From an uncultured Clostridia bacterium (lineage in GTDB: Bacteria > Bacillota > Clostridia > TANB77 > CAG-508), in assembly GCA_934133165.1 (NCBI GenBank), contig CAKPAW010000003.1:1-64000 (forward strand): a stretch of DNA of 64,000 bases. Direction: 5' to 3'. How positions within the stretch are numbered: position 1 is the first letter of the stretch; every line of letters starts with the position of its first letter. Shown piece by piece: positions 24,793-33,950 of this stretch. The translations under genes and the position numbers were made by a program. Under the pieces are notes generated by a model. It saw only the letters and a list, made by a program, of their open reading frames with translations. It did not search any database and was not told the origin of the DNA.

Positions 24793-26079
24793 ATGATAAC
24801 TCAAATTGTTATATTAGTAGTCTTAATATTATTAAATGCCTACTTTGCAGCTTCAGAAATAGCGTTTATATCCCTTAATGATACAAAAATAGAAAAACAA
24901 GTAAAAGAAGGAAATAAAAAGGCTAAACAAATACAAAAAATGTTAAAAAATCCAAGCGAATTTTTAGCAACTATCCAAATTGGAATTACTTTAGCAGGCT
25001 TTTTATCAAGTGCTTTTGCATCAGATGCATTTGCTGATATTTTAGCCCCAGCATTATATAAAATATTTCCTATGATATCAATTCAAGTATCTAAAGGAAT
25101 TTCTATTGTTTTAATAACAATAATACTATCATTTTTTACTTTAGTGTTTGGGGAATTAGTACCAAAAAGGTTAGCAATGAAATATTATGAAAAAATAGCA
25201 TTTTCAAGTATAGGTGTAATTAGATTCCTTTCTATTATTACTTTACCATTTGTAAAAGTCCTAAGTGCTGTTACAAACTTCATTTCAAAATTATTTGGAA
25301 TATCTGAAAATGAAGAAGAAGTTGTAACAGAAGAAGAGATTAAAATGATGATTGATGAGGGGGAAGAAAAAGGAACAATACAGCAAGAGGAAAAAGAAAT
25401 GATTCACAATATATTTGAATTTAATGATATTACAGTATCTGAAGTAATGACTCATAGGACAGATGTATATGCAATTGAAATAGACTCTGATATAAATGAT
25501 ATCATAAAAGAATTAGATGATTATAAATATAGCAGAATTCCAGTGTATGAGGAAACTATAGATAATATAAAAGGAGTATTATTTGTAAAGGATTTATTAA
25601 AATATTTACATGGAAAAAAAGCTATAAAAATAAAGAATATCATGAGAGAAGCTTATTTTGTCTCTGAAAACAAGCCAATTAATGAACTATTTAAAAACTT
25701 GCAAAAAAATAAAATGCAAATGGCAATAGTAGTTGATGAATATGGCGGAACAGCAGGTATAGTAACTATGGAGGATTTATTAGAAGAAATTGTAGGAAAC
25801 ATTTTTGACGAATATGATGATTTTGAAAATGACTATACAAAGATAGATGACAATACATTTTTAATCAATGGAAGTGTATCTATAAATGACTTAAAGAAAA
25901 TACTAAAAATTGATTTACCAGAAGGAGATTATGAAACTTTATCAGGATATTTAATAGACTTGTTAGGAAGATTACCAAAAGATAACGAAACCCCTATCAT
26001 AGAAACAAAACAAGTTAATTATAAAATTGAAAAATCCGAAGATAAAAGAATTGTGTTAGTTAAAGCTTGTAAAATATAA
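24793..26079 (+). CDS. CNNM/CorC-HlyC-type membrane protein
   Basis: The 428-residue protein has the standard layout: DUF21/CNNM transmembrane domain (about 1-190, with 'AASEIAFISLNDTKIE' and 'TLVFGELVPKRLAMKY'), a CBS pair (about 205-330), and the C-terminal CorC_HlyC domain (about 345-425). Members are linked to magnesium or cobalt export and resistance; haemolysin is a historical name. No clean SD precedes ATG 24793, so the start is chosen from the hydrophobic N-terminus (MITQIVILVVLILLNAYF). It ends 25 bases before the WG-repeat gene. Confidence 0.92.
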   Translation: MITQIVILVVLILLNAYFAASEIAFISLNDTKIEKQVKEGNKKAKQIQKMLKNPSEFLATIQIGITLAGFLSSAFASDAFADILAPALYKIFPMISIQVSKGISIVLITIILSFFTLVFGELVPKRLAMKYYEKIAFSSIGVIRFLSIITLPFVKVLSAVTNFISKLFGISENEEEVVTEEEIKMMIDEGEEKGTIQQEEKEMIHNIFEFNDITVSEVMTHRTDVYAIEIDSDINDIIKELDDYKYSRIPVYEETIDNIKGVLFVKDLLKYLHGKKAIKIKNIMREAYFVSENKPINELFKNLQKNKMQMAIVVDEYGGTAGIVTMEDLLEEIVGNIFDEYDDFENDYTKIDDNTFLINGSVSINDLKKILKIDLPEGDYETLSGYLIDLLGRLPKDNETPIIETKQVNYKIEKSEDKRIVLVKACKI

Positions 26080-26104
26080 AACGAAGGAAAAGATGGAGGA
26101 AATA

Positions 26105-27847
26105 ATGAAAAATAGTAAAAGAATGATTTTAATTATAGTAATAATAGCAATACTTTTAATACTTATATTAGGAGGAATATTTATATATAACAAATATATA
26201 GATAAAAACTACAAAATAGAAAGTATAGATCAATATTCATATTTCATATTATATGAAGACGAAAAGTATGGTGTAATAGATTCAAAAGGAAAAATAGTAG
26301 TAAATCCTAAATATGAGATGCTAGTAATACCTAATCCATCAAAAGACGTTTTTGTTGGTTACACTAATTACAATTCTCAAGAGGAATACAAAACAGAAAT
26401 AATAAATTCAAAAAATGAGAAAATATTAACTAAATATGAAAAGATAGAACCTCTTATTTTTAAAGATGCAACAACAGAAGTACCTTATGAAAAAAGTGTA
26501 TTAATGTACAAAGAAAATAATAAATATGGAATTATAGATTTTAAAGGCAAGAAAATAACAAATGCAATATATGATTCAATAGAAAGTTTATTATATAAAG
26601 AAGGTTGCTTATTAGTAAAAAAAGAAGATAAATATGGAGTCATCAATATAAGAGGCAAACAAATGGTAGAAATAAAATATGATTCTATCACAGCAGATGG
26701 ATACTATGATGAGAGTACTAAATATCAAAAGGCAGGTTTTATTGTTGGAAATAAAACAGCAGATGGATATAAATATGGTTATATAAATTCAAATGGAAGC
26801 CAAATTTTAAAAGAAGAATATAATGAAATAGAACGTGTTACAGAAATAGAAGATGAAGTATATATATTAGCTTTTAAGAATGGACAAGCAGGAATATATA
26901 ACAGCAAAAAACAAATATTAAAACATATTTATAAAGAAATCGAATACAACAAAGAAAATGAATTATTTATTGTACAAAAAAGCTCAAAACAAGGAGTGTA
27001 CAATAAAGAAGGAAAAGAAATTTTAAAGCCAGAATATGACAATATCATAATATCTAATAAAAGTATATATGCAGAAAAAGACCAAGAAAAATATTTTTTT
27101 GATGAAAAAGGAAATAAGCAAGAAGAACAAAAATATAAAATAATATATAGTGAGGAAAATTCTAAATATCGTATTACTATGAATGAAGAAGACAAGTTTG
27201 GAATTATAGACGAAAATGGAAATAACATATTAAATAACGAATATTCATATATAGAACATATATTTAAAGACTATTATATTATAAATGAAAATGGAAAAAC
27301 ATCAGTATATGATGCAAATACTAAAAAACAAATTATTTCTAACTATAGTGTAATACAAAAAATTGAAAACAAAAATATGCTACAAGCAATAATAACAGAA
27401 CCATACACAATAGAATTATATAACGACAACATGGAAAAAGTAGCACAAATGAAAAATGCTAAATTAACAATAGAAAAAGAGTACGTAAAATTAGAGTCAC
27501 AAACACAAAGAGAATATTTCGACAAAAATGCTAATAAAATACAAGCAAAAAATATATTTACAAACTCAAATTTATTTGCTTTTTCAGAAAATGGAAAATG
27601 GGGATATAAAGACAAAGAGGAAAAAGTAATAATAGCACCTATTTATGATTCAGCAACAGAGTTAAATACTCAAGGTTTTGCAGGAATTAGAAAAGATAAT
27701 AAATGGGGAGTTATTAATAAAGAAGGAAAAATAATATTAGAGCCTACTTATGAATTAAGTTGGGATGAACCAGAATTTATAGGAGAATATTGCAAATTAA
27801 ATTTTGGATACGGAATGGTATATTACACAAGACAAGTAAATAATTAA
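26105..27847 (+). CDS. Membrane-anchored WG-repeat protein
   Basis: GGAGG lies 5 bases before ATG 26105, preferred over ATG 26093. The 580-residue protein has one N-terminal TM (about 6-28) and then about ten WG/KWG repeats of 40-60 residues. Examples are KYGVIDSKGKIVVNPKYE, KYGIIDFKGKKITNAIYD, KFGIIDENGNNILNNEYS and KWGVINKEGKIILEPTYE. These are predicted beta-propeller-like binding modules on the outer face. Partner and function are unknown. Middle repeats have lost the Trp/Gly consensus. Confidence 0.85.
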   Translation: MKNSKRMILIIVIIAILLILILGGIFIYNKYIDKNYKIESIDQYSYFILYEDEKYGVIDSKGKIVVNPKYEMLVIPNPSKDVFVGYTNYNSQEEYKTEIINSKNEKILTKYEKIEPLIFKDATTEVPYEKSVLMYKENNKYGIIDFKGKKITNAIYDSIESLLYKEGCLLVKKEDKYGVINIRGKQMVEIKYDSITADGYYDESTKYQKAGFIVGNKTADGYKYGYINSNGSQILKEEYNEIERVTEIEDEVYILAFKNGQAGIYNSKKQILKHIYKEIEYNKENELFIVQKSSKQGVYNKEGKEILKPEYDNIIISNKSIYAEKDQEKYFFDEKGNKQEEQKYKIIYSEENSKYRITMNEEDKFGIIDENGNNILNNEYSYIEHIFKDYYIINENGKTSVYDANTKKQIISNYSVIQKIENKNMLQAIITEPYTIELYNDNMEKVAQMKNAKLTIEKEYVKLESQTQREYFDKNANKIQAKNIFTNSNLFAFSENGKWGYKDKEEKVIIAPIYDSATELNTQGFAGIRKDNKWGVINKEGKIILEPTYELSWDEPEFIGEYCKLNFGYGMVYYTRQVNN

Positions 27848-27867
27848 TGTAAATGTTGCTAAAACAC

Positions 27868-27896
27868 TTGCGATATGCTTAAAAGTGTGGTAAAAT
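27868..27896 (+). promoter_or_regulatory. Promoter for rpsF operon
   Basis: TTGCGA, 17 bases, TAAAAT. The leader that follows holds a small hairpin (TTACATTAATGTAGG region); an S6:S18-type autoregulatory site was looked for but is not certain. Confidence 0.6.
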
Positions 27897-27980
27897 ACTA
27901 ATGTTGTAAAAATGAGATATAATTTTTACATCCTTACTTACATTAATGTAGGTTATCAATCCAAAGGGAGGTGAAAAATA

Positions 27981-28265
27981 ATGAATAAATACGAGAGTGT
28001 TATCATTATTAATCCAAGTGTAGATGAAGAAGGAATTAAAAGTCTTGTTCAAAAATTTACAGATTTGATTAATACTGATGGAAAATTAGAAAAAGCAGAC
28101 GAATTAGGAAGAAAAAAATTAGCATATGAAATACAAAAAAATACTGAAGGTTTCTATGTAGTATTTTATTTTGAAGCAAACCCAAGCCTAATTTCTGAAC
28201 TTGAAAGAATTTATAGAATTACAGATGAAATAATCAAATTCATGACAGTAAAAGTAGAAGAATAG
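27981..28265 (+). CDS. rpsF: 30S ribosomal protein S6
   Basis: The 94-residue S6 starts NKYESVIIINPSVDEEGIK and has the conserved 'GRKKLAYEIQKNTEGFYVVFYFEA' core. S6 pairs with S18 on the 30S platform. AAAGGGAGGTG gives a strong start. First gene of rpsF-ssb-rpsR, the common Firmicutes order. Confidence 0.98.
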   Translation: MNKYESVIIINPSVDEEGIKSLVQKFTDLINTDGKLEKADELGRKKLAYEIQKNTEGFYVVFYFEANPSLISELERIYRITDEIIKFMTVKVEE

Positions 28266-28302
28266 TAAGAAAGCCTTTAAAAGAAAGGATAAGGTAAAAA
28301 AT

Positions 28303-28728
28303 ATGAACAAAGTAATTTTAATGGGAAGATTAACAAGAGATCCTGAAGTTAGATATACACAATCTAATAATACTTTAGTAGCTTCTTTTAGCTTAGCAGT
28401 TAATAGAAGATTTGCAAGACAAGGAGAAGAAAGACAAGCAGACTTTATTAATATAGTAGCATGGAGCAAACTTGGAGAATTCTGTAGCAAATATTTCAAA
28501 AAAGGTCAACAAGTTGGAATAATTGGAAGAATTCAAACAAGAACATGGGATGATGATCAAGGTCAAAAACACTATATTACAGAAGTTGTTGCAGAAGAAG
28601 CATATTTTGCAGATAGTAAAAGAGATGGAGATTCAAGTGCAAACTTTGACGCTACTTTTGGTGCTATGCCAGAATCAGCTGGAAGTTCAGACTTTGAAGT
28701 TTCTTCAGGAGACGATTTACCATTTTAA
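28303..28728 (+). CDS. ssb: Single-stranded DNA-binding protein
   Basis: The 141-residue SSB has an OB fold (1-110: MNKVILMGRLTRDPEVRYTQ ... ITEVVAEEAYF) and a short acidic tail ending SSGDDLPF, the protein-interaction tip that recruits repair and replication factors. The linker is short compared with Bacillus SSB. It lies between rpsF and rpsR in one operon, with SD AAAGGATAAGG. Confidence 0.97.
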   Translation: MNKVILMGRLTRDPEVRYTQSNNTLVASFSLAVNRRFARQGEERQADFINIVAWSKLGEFCSKYFKKGQQVGIIGRIQTRTWDDDQGQKHYITEVVAEEAYFADSKRDGDSSANFDATFGAMPESAGSSDFEVSSGDDLPF

Positions 28729-28770
28729 GTAAGAGAAACGATAAAATTTTAAGATAGGGGGAAAATTGCA

Positions 28771-29052
28771 ATGGCAGACAAAAAACAAAAAAGAAACAAT
28801 AGAAACAGCAATATGGATGAAGATTTTAATCCAAGATTTAGAAAAATAAGAAAAAAAGTTTGTCCTTTATGTGCAGACAAAAATCTTGTTTTAGATTATA
28901 AAAACGCAGATCAATTAAAAAAATTCATCAATGATAAAGGTAAAATATTACCAAGAAGAGCAACAGGAGCTTGTGCAAAACATCAAAGAGATATTACTTT
29001 AGCAGTAAAAAGAGCAAGACAAATTGCTGTATTACCATTCACACAAGAATAA
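28771..29052 (+). CDS. rpsR: 30S ribosomal protein S18
   Basis: The 93-residue S18 has the conserved 'KKVCPLCADK' start of the core (Cys-type zinc-capable form), 'LKKFINDKGKILPRRATGAC' and 'HQRDITLAVKRARQIAVLPF'. It has a longer basic N-terminal tail than Bacillus S18. AGGGGGAAAATTGCA supports ATG 28771. It is the last gene before a terminator. Confidence 0.98.
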   Translation: MADKKQKRNNRNSNMDEDFNPRFRKIRKKVCPLCADKNLVLDYKNADQLKKFINDKGKILPRRATGACAKHQRDITLAVKRARQIAVLPFTQE

Positions 29053-29080
29053 TATAATGGTTTATACATAAAAATAAAAT

Positions 29081-29125
29081 AGGGGCTAAATGTAACGTTT
29101 ATAACGTTTGTTTAGTCTCTTTTTG
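29081..29125 (+). terminator. Terminator of rpsF operon
   Basis: AGGGGCTAAA pairs (with G-U pairs) with TTTAGTCTCT, enclosing AACGTT / AACGTT, then TTTTT. Confidence 0.8.
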
Positions 29126-29247
29126 TATTCAGAGAATGTTATGATAAGTTATTACAGAAAACAAATGTAGTAGAAATTAAATTTTGTTTGCCAAATTTTC
29201 CTACCTATAAATTTAATAAAAGTAAATTATAAAAGAAAGGAAAAGAT

Positions 29248-31107
29248 ATGAAAAATAAAATAACAAAAAAAGTATTAATAATACTATTACTAATTATACA
29301 AATATTACAAATTACAGGAAATATGTTTAGTACTGTACAAGCAAGTATTAAAGAAGGAGATACCATAGAACTTGAAGGAGATCATGAATGTGATTCTTTG
29401 GTAGAATATTGGATGGAAGATTATCAAAAATGGAGTTATAAAATTGTATGGTATGTGTACTATACAGATGAAGAAGAAGGAGTAAGATATCCAGCATTTT
29501 GTGTAGAACCTGCAAAGCAAGGTGTTGGAACAGGTTATGACTCATATGAAACAACAATAAGTAAAGAGAAAGACAATAAAATATGGAGAGTATTAAATAA
29601 AGGATATATGGGCTCTACATATAAGGAATGGAATTTAGAATGTGATGATGATTTCTATAGCGCTACGAAAATAGCACTTCATAGTTTAGTAGAAGGAACA
29701 GCTCCAAAAGATAAATATGTATTGGGAGACAGAAGCGTAGATGGAAATAGTGTAGAAGAAATTAGAAGAAGAGGAGCAAAAGTTTTAGAGGTCTCACAAA
29801 AACTTTATGAATATGGAATAAATGGAAAAGAAGTATATGAAACTCCAAGAGTAAGTATTTCTGCACAAGGTGAATATAAAAAAGAAACAATAGGAAATAC
29901 ATTATATTATGTTCAAAATTACAAAGTAACAGGAAATAAAAATTTAAAATCTTATGAAGTTGAAATCAAAGATTTCCCTAGTGGAACAAAAATATTAGAT
30001 TCAAAAAATAAAGAAAAAAATATTTTATTAGAAAATTATTTCAAAGTAGCAATTCCAATAAATAAAATAAAAAAGGATATTGATGGAAAAATCAATATAA
30101 AAAATGCTTATGTGAAAACAAATCCGGTATTTTTCTGTAAAAGTAAAATAGAGAATGCACAAAGTTATGCTACATATACATCAGGCTATGAAAAAACAAG
30201 CACGAATACAAGTTTAAAAATTAAAGCTAATAAATGTAACTTAGAAATATTAAAAATAGATCAAGAAACAAAAGAGCCAATTGCAAATGTTACATTTAAA
30301 ATAAAAAATAAAAATGGTGATGTACTGGGAAAAGTTACAACAAATGAAAAAGGTATTGCAAAATTAGAGGGATTAGAACCACAAAATGTAATAATTAAAG
30401 AAATAGAAGTACCAGCAAATTATGTACTAAGTAGAGAGGAAAAAGAAGTTACTTTAAAGTGGGGAGAGAAAACAACTGTAGAGTTCGAAAACGAACTAAA
30501 AAAGGGTAATCTTAGAATTATAAAAGTAGACAAAGATAATAACGAGATTTTACTAGAAGGTGTAAAATTCGGAATATATGATAAAAATGGAAAATTATTA
30601 AAAGAAGTAGTCACAGATGAGAAGGGAGAAGTAAATATAAAGGATTTACCAATAGGTGACTATACTATAAAAGAAACAGAAACAAAAGAAGGATATAAAC
30701 CAACAGAAGAAAAAGAAATAGAAATAAAATGGAAGGAAACTACAATAATAAAAATAGAAAACGAAAAACAAAAAGGTCAAATAAAAATAATAAAAGTAAG
30801 TGAAGACGATAATAAAATAAATGGAGATTTAAAAGGTACGCCATTAAAAGATGTAGTTTTTGAATTAAAAAGAGAAAATGGTGAATTAGTAGGTACATAT
30901 GTAACAGACAAAGAAGGAATTATTCTTACAGAAGAATTAGAAGTGGGGAAATATATATTAAAAGAAACTAAAACAAACAAAAATTATATATTAAATGAAA
31001 AAGAACATATAGTTAAGATAGAGAAAGATGGAGAAATATCAGAAATAACAATTACAAATAAATCTAAAGAACCACCAAAACCTACATTACCAAGAACAGG
31101 ATTCTAA
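29248..31107 (+). CDS. Surface adhesin with thioester-like domain and SpaA repeats, ending at LPRTGF
   Basis: The 619-residue protein has a signal peptide (cut after TVQA), a domain resembling TQXA thioester adhesins (Cys C85 in PAFCVEP; the partner motif reads TKIA with K141 where Gln is expected), a beta linker, then three SpaA-type Ig domains (about 330-415, 416-510, 511-612). SpaA motifs include EILKIDQET, RIIKVDKDN and repeated IKE(I/T) ends, which often hold isopeptide bonds. The chain stops at LPRTGF without the usual TM and basic tail. If real, it cannot be sorted in the normal way. AAAGGAAAAG precedes the ATG. Confidence 0.85.
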   Translation: MKNKITKKVLIILLLIIQILQITGNMFSTVQASIKEGDTIELEGDHECDSLVEYWMEDYQKWSYKIVWYVYYTDEEEGVRYPAFCVEPAKQGVGTGYDSYETTISKEKDNKIWRVLNKGYMGSTYKEWNLECDDDFYSATKIALHSLVEGTAPKDKYVLGDRSVDGNSVEEIRRRGAKVLEVSQKLYEYGINGKEVYETPRVSISAQGEYKKETIGNTLYYVQNYKVTGNKNLKSYEVEIKDFPSGTKILDSKNKEKNILLENYFKVAIPINKIKKDIDGKINIKNAYVKTNPVFFCKSKIENAQSYATYTSGYEKTSTNTSLKIKANKCNLEILKIDQETKEPIANVTFKIKNKNGDVLGKVTTNEKGIAKLEGLEPQNVIIKEIEVPANYVLSREEKEVTLKWGEKTTVEFENELKKGNLRIIKVDKDNNEILLEGVKFGIYDKNGKLLKEVVTDEKGEVNIKDLPIGDYTIKETETKEGYKPTEEKEIEIKWKETTIIKIENEKQKGQIKIIKVSEDDNKINGDLKGTPLKDVVFELKRENGELVGTYVTDKEGIILTEELEVGKYILKETKTNKNYILNEKEHIVKIEKDGEISEITITNKSKEPPKPTLPRTGF

Positions 31108-31211
31108 ATAAAAAAACGTATTTTATTATAACACTACAAACAATTTTAAATAAAATTTAACTAGAAAGTTGAAAAATAGAAAGTAATATGATATTATAAG
31201 GAGGAATGAAA

Positions 31212-31468
31212 GTGCCAATTATATCTAAATTTTATGGTATAACGATAAGAATGTACTTTAGAGATAATAAATACCACATATGCACGTAAATTATAATGAA
31301 TATAGAGCCATGTTTGATTTAAATGGGAATGTAATAGAAGGTCAAATTCCTAAAAGTCAGCAAAAAATAGTACAAGCATGGATTGAAATACATAATAAAG
31401 AACTAAATGATTTGTGGAATCTTTTACTACAAGGAAAAGAAGGTTTTAAAATAAAGCCTTTAAAATAA
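31212..31468 (+). pseudogene. DUF4160 protein gene, one-base frameshift
   Basis: GTG 31212 (SD AAGGAGG) begins PIISKFYGITIRMYFRDNNKY, the DUF4160 start, then runs to TAA at 31287. Adding one C in the run at 31274-31275 joins it to the frame PHMHVNYNEYRAMFDLNG ... KIVQAWIEIHNKELNDLW, giving 85 residues with the typical P-H-x-H-V motif. DUF4160 proteins usually sit next to DUF2442 proteins, as here, and the pair is considered toxin-antitoxin-like. Internal start at ATG 31280 lacks an SD. Either inactivated or a homopolymer error. Confidence 0.8.
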
Positions 31469-31489
31469 AAAAAGATTGGAGAGATAAAA

Positions 31490-31732
31490 ATGTTAATGCC
31501 AATAATAAAAGATATAGAAGTATTAGAAGATTATAAAATATTAATAAAATATGAAAATGGAAAAATAAAAATATATGATATGAAACCAAACTTAAACTAT
31601 GAAGCATTTAAAAATTTAAAGAATTATGAACTATTTAAAAAAGTACATTCAGCTGGTGAAACAATAGAATGGGAAACTGGAGAAGATGTAAATCCAGAAG
31701 ATTTATATTATAATAGTATAGAAGTAAAATAA
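31490..31732 (+). CDS. DUF2442 family protein
   Basis: The 80-residue product has the DUF2442 pattern: IKDIEVLEDYKILIKYENGK, YDMKPNLNYEAFKNLKNYELF and 'IEWETGEDVNPEDLYYNS'. SD GGAGAG. Members are small DNA-associated or antitoxin-like partners of DUF4160 proteins, encoded directly downstream of them as here. With the DUF4160 frame broken, it may be a left-over antitoxin. Exact role is unproven. Confidence 0.85.
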   Translation: MLMPIIKDIEVLEDYKILIKYENGKIKIYDMKPNLNYEAFKNLKNYELFKKVHSAGETIEWETGEDVNPEDLYYNSIEVK

Positions 31733-31738
31733 AAAAAT

Positions 31739-31806
31739 AACCTCTTATGCGTTTAAACATATAATATTTGTAAATACTATAAGTAAAACGTATAGGAGGC
31801 TTTTTT
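31739..31806 (+). promoter_or_regulatory. Hairpin that contains the patatin gene SD
   Basis: CCTCTTATGCGTTT pairs with AAACGTATAGGAGG across a loop of about 30 bases; TTTTTT follows and the ATG comes next. It can act as terminator of the DUF2442 transcript and as a block on the GGAGG ribosome site. Confidence 0.65.
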
Positions 31807-32664
31807 ATGAAAATAGGTGTCGCTTTATCAGGTGGAGGAATTAGAGGGATAGCACATGCAGGAGTATTAAGAGCATTAGAAGAGAATGGAATAAAAATAG
31901 ATATAATAGGCGGAACAAGCTGTGGCAGTATGGTAGCTTCTTTATATGCAATGGGATATACACCGCATTACATATATATATTATTTAAAAGATATGCAAA
32001 AGATATTGCAGCACTTAATACAAAACCTATTATTTCAGGATTACAAAGTCACTTTTTTAAAAGTAAAAAAGTATTTTCAAGTTTAAAAGATGGAGAAATA
32101 ATAGAAACAGTATATAATAAACTAGCATTGCGAAAAGGTATAAAAAATGTAAATGAAATACAAATGCCTCTCGTAATACCAAGTGTAGATATTACAGAAT
32201 CAAAAGAATATGTGTTTACTAATAAAATTCCTGAAAATGCAGAAGATAAGCTACAATATATTACAGATATAACAGTTGGAAAGGCTGTAAGGGCAAGTAG
32301 TAGTTTTCCAGCAGTTTTTAACCCATGTTTGATGGGAACACATGCATTTATGGACGGAGGGGCATTAGATAATGTTCCAGTTAATGAAGTACTAAAACAA
32401 GGAGCAGATAAAGTAATAGCAGTAAAATTCGATGCAGACCCTGTAGATGAAAATAGTAACATAATGGATATTGTAATGAAAACTATAGATATAATGGGAA
32501 GCAAAATATCAGAAGAAAGTTTAGAAATGAGTGATATAGTTTTAAATGTATATACAGATAAAGTAGGTCTTTTAGATATAGAAAAATTAGATAATTGCTA
32601 TAAATATGGGTATAATTGTGTAGTTGAAAATATTGATAAAATAAAAGAAGCATTAGATCTTTAA
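31807..32664 (+). CDS. Patatin-like phospholipase
   Basis: The 285-residue lipid hydrolase has the oxyanion-hole motif SGGGIRG (about 9-15), the nucleophile elbow GTSCG with Ser at about 40, and the catalytic Asp in DGGALDNVPV (about 181). It has no signal peptide, so it is cytoplasmic or peripheral. It belongs to the RssA/YchK-type bacterial patatins. The GGAGG SD is inside a hairpin with T6 between it and the ATG. Confidence 0.93.
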   Translation: MKIGVALSGGGIRGIAHAGVLRALEENGIKIDIIGGTSCGSMVASLYAMGYTPHYIYILFKRYAKDIAALNTKPIISGLQSHFFKSKKVFSSLKDGEIIETVYNKLALRKGIKNVNEIQMPLVIPSVDITESKEYVFTNKIPENAEDKLQYITDITVGKAVRASSSFPAVFNPCLMGTHAFMDGGALDNVPVNEVLKQGADKVIAVKFDADPVDENSNIMDIVMKTIDIMGSKISEESLEMSDIVLNVYTDKVGLLDIEKLDNCYKYGYNCVVENIDKIKEALDL

Positions 32665-32666
32665 AT

Positions 32667-32760
32667 CTTAGGGACGGGCTTAAAAATTTAAATTTTGAAA
32701 AAAATTCATCTAAAAAGATTTTGCAATTAATTAAATTTTTAAGCCCGTCCCTAAAATTTA
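32667..32760. repeat. GGGACGGG palindromic repeat, copy 2
   Basis: Arms TTAGGGACGGGCTTAAAAATTT and complement with about 45 bases of centre. It begins 2 bases after the patatin stop. Confidence 0.85.
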
Positions 32761-32895
32761 CTCTTGTTATAAATAAAAAAATATGGTATTATAAATAATA
32801 GGTTAAATTGAGATGTAAGTGAAAATCTAATATGTAACTTAAAATGTGAAAATTAGAATTGTAGATATTAAAAAATATATATTGAGGAGAAAGAA

Positions 32896-33774
32896 ATGTC
32901 AGAAGAATTTTTAGAAGTATTATTAGATACAGGAATAGATGCATTAAAATTGTTACCATTTCTATTTATTACATATTTAATAATGGAATATATAGAACAC
33001 AAAACTGGTGATAAAACAAAAAACATAATAAAAAAATCAGGTAAATGGGGACCAGTTTTTGGTGCAATATTAGGAATTTTCCCACAATGTGGTTTTTCAG
33101 CAGCAGCAGCTAACCTTTATGCAGGTAAAGTAATAACATTAGGAACATTAATAGCAATATTTTTGTCAACATCAGATGAAATGTTACCTATATTGATATC
33201 AGAAGCGGCACCAATAGACATTATTTTAAAGATATTAGCTACAAAGTTAGTAATAGGAATAATAGCCGGAGTAGTAATAGACTTTGTAGGACAAGCATTT
33301 AAAAAGAAAAAAGAAAAACAAGAAAATGAAGAGGCTGTGGAAGAAATAGGACATATATGTGAGCATGAGCATTGTCATTGTGAAAAAGAAGGAATATTTA
33401 AATCTTCTATAAAGCATACATTAAATATCTTTGTATTTATAATAATAATTTCATTAGTGATGAATGTTGCTATATACTTTATAGGAGAAGAAAAAATATC
33501 AAACTTAATATTAAATATGCCAGTTGTTGGACCATTAATAGCTGGAATTGTAGGTTTAATTCCAAATTGTGCGTCATCTGTTATATTAACACAGCTATAT
33601 TTACAAAATGTAATTTCAGTAGGTTCTATGATAGGAGGATTATTAGTAGGCTCTGGAATAGGAATATTAATATTATTTAGAGTAAACGAAAATATTAAAG
33701 AAAATATGAAAATAACAGGAATGTTATATTTAATAGGTGTAGTATCTGGAATAATCATAGATTTTATAATATAA
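32896..33774 (+). CDS. Putative arsenic/manganese-type efflux permease
   Basis: The 292-residue polytopic protein has two similar halves: 'GPVFGAILGIFPQCGFSAAA' (about 52-71) and 'GPLIAGIVGLIPNCASSVIL' (about 213-232), with a Pro-x-Cys in each. Between them a cytoplasmic loop carries a His/Cys cluster (HICEHEHCHC) that could bind soft metals. It matches a family annotated as arsenic efflux or putative manganese transporter; the substrate is unproven. SD GAGGAG. No ars repressor is adjacent. Confidence 0.7.
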   Translation: MSEEFLEVLLDTGIDALKLLPFLFITYLIMEYIEHKTGDKTKNIIKKSGKWGPVFGAILGIFPQCGFSAAAANLYAGKVITLGTLIAIFLSTSDEMLPILISEAAPIDIILKILATKLVIGIIAGVVIDFVGQAFKKKKEKQENEEAVEEIGHICEHEHCHCEKEGIFKSSIKHTLNIFVFIIIISLVMNVAIYFIGEEKISNLILNMPVVGPLIAGIVGLIPNCASSVILTQLYLQNVISVGSMIGGLLVGSGIGILILFRVNENIKENMKITGMLYLIGVVSGIIIDFII

Positions 33775-33800
33775 TATTTACAATAATAAAAATATAAAAA

Positions 33801-33847
33801 ATTGGAGTATTAAAAAATTAGTTATATAATTTTGGTACTCCAAATTT
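33801..33847 (+). terminator. Terminator after permease gene
   Basis: ATTGGAGTA / TACTCCAAAT with a long AT-rich loop. Confidence 0.7.
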
Positions 33848-33950
33848 ATTGATTACTTCTAAAAAACTAGACAATTTACATAAAATATGTTATTATATAT
33901 TAGTAGTTACATACATGATATTCTTAGTAAAATATACAGGAGGAAAAAAT

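Noticed and set aside
27897..27980. S6:S18 autoregulatory RNA motif before rpsF
   Set aside because: A small hairpin exists but the characteristic bulged CCG segment was not identified.
33375..33758. 127-codon minus frame inside the permease gene
   Set aside because: Antisense shadow of hydrophobic helices, no SD and no promoter.
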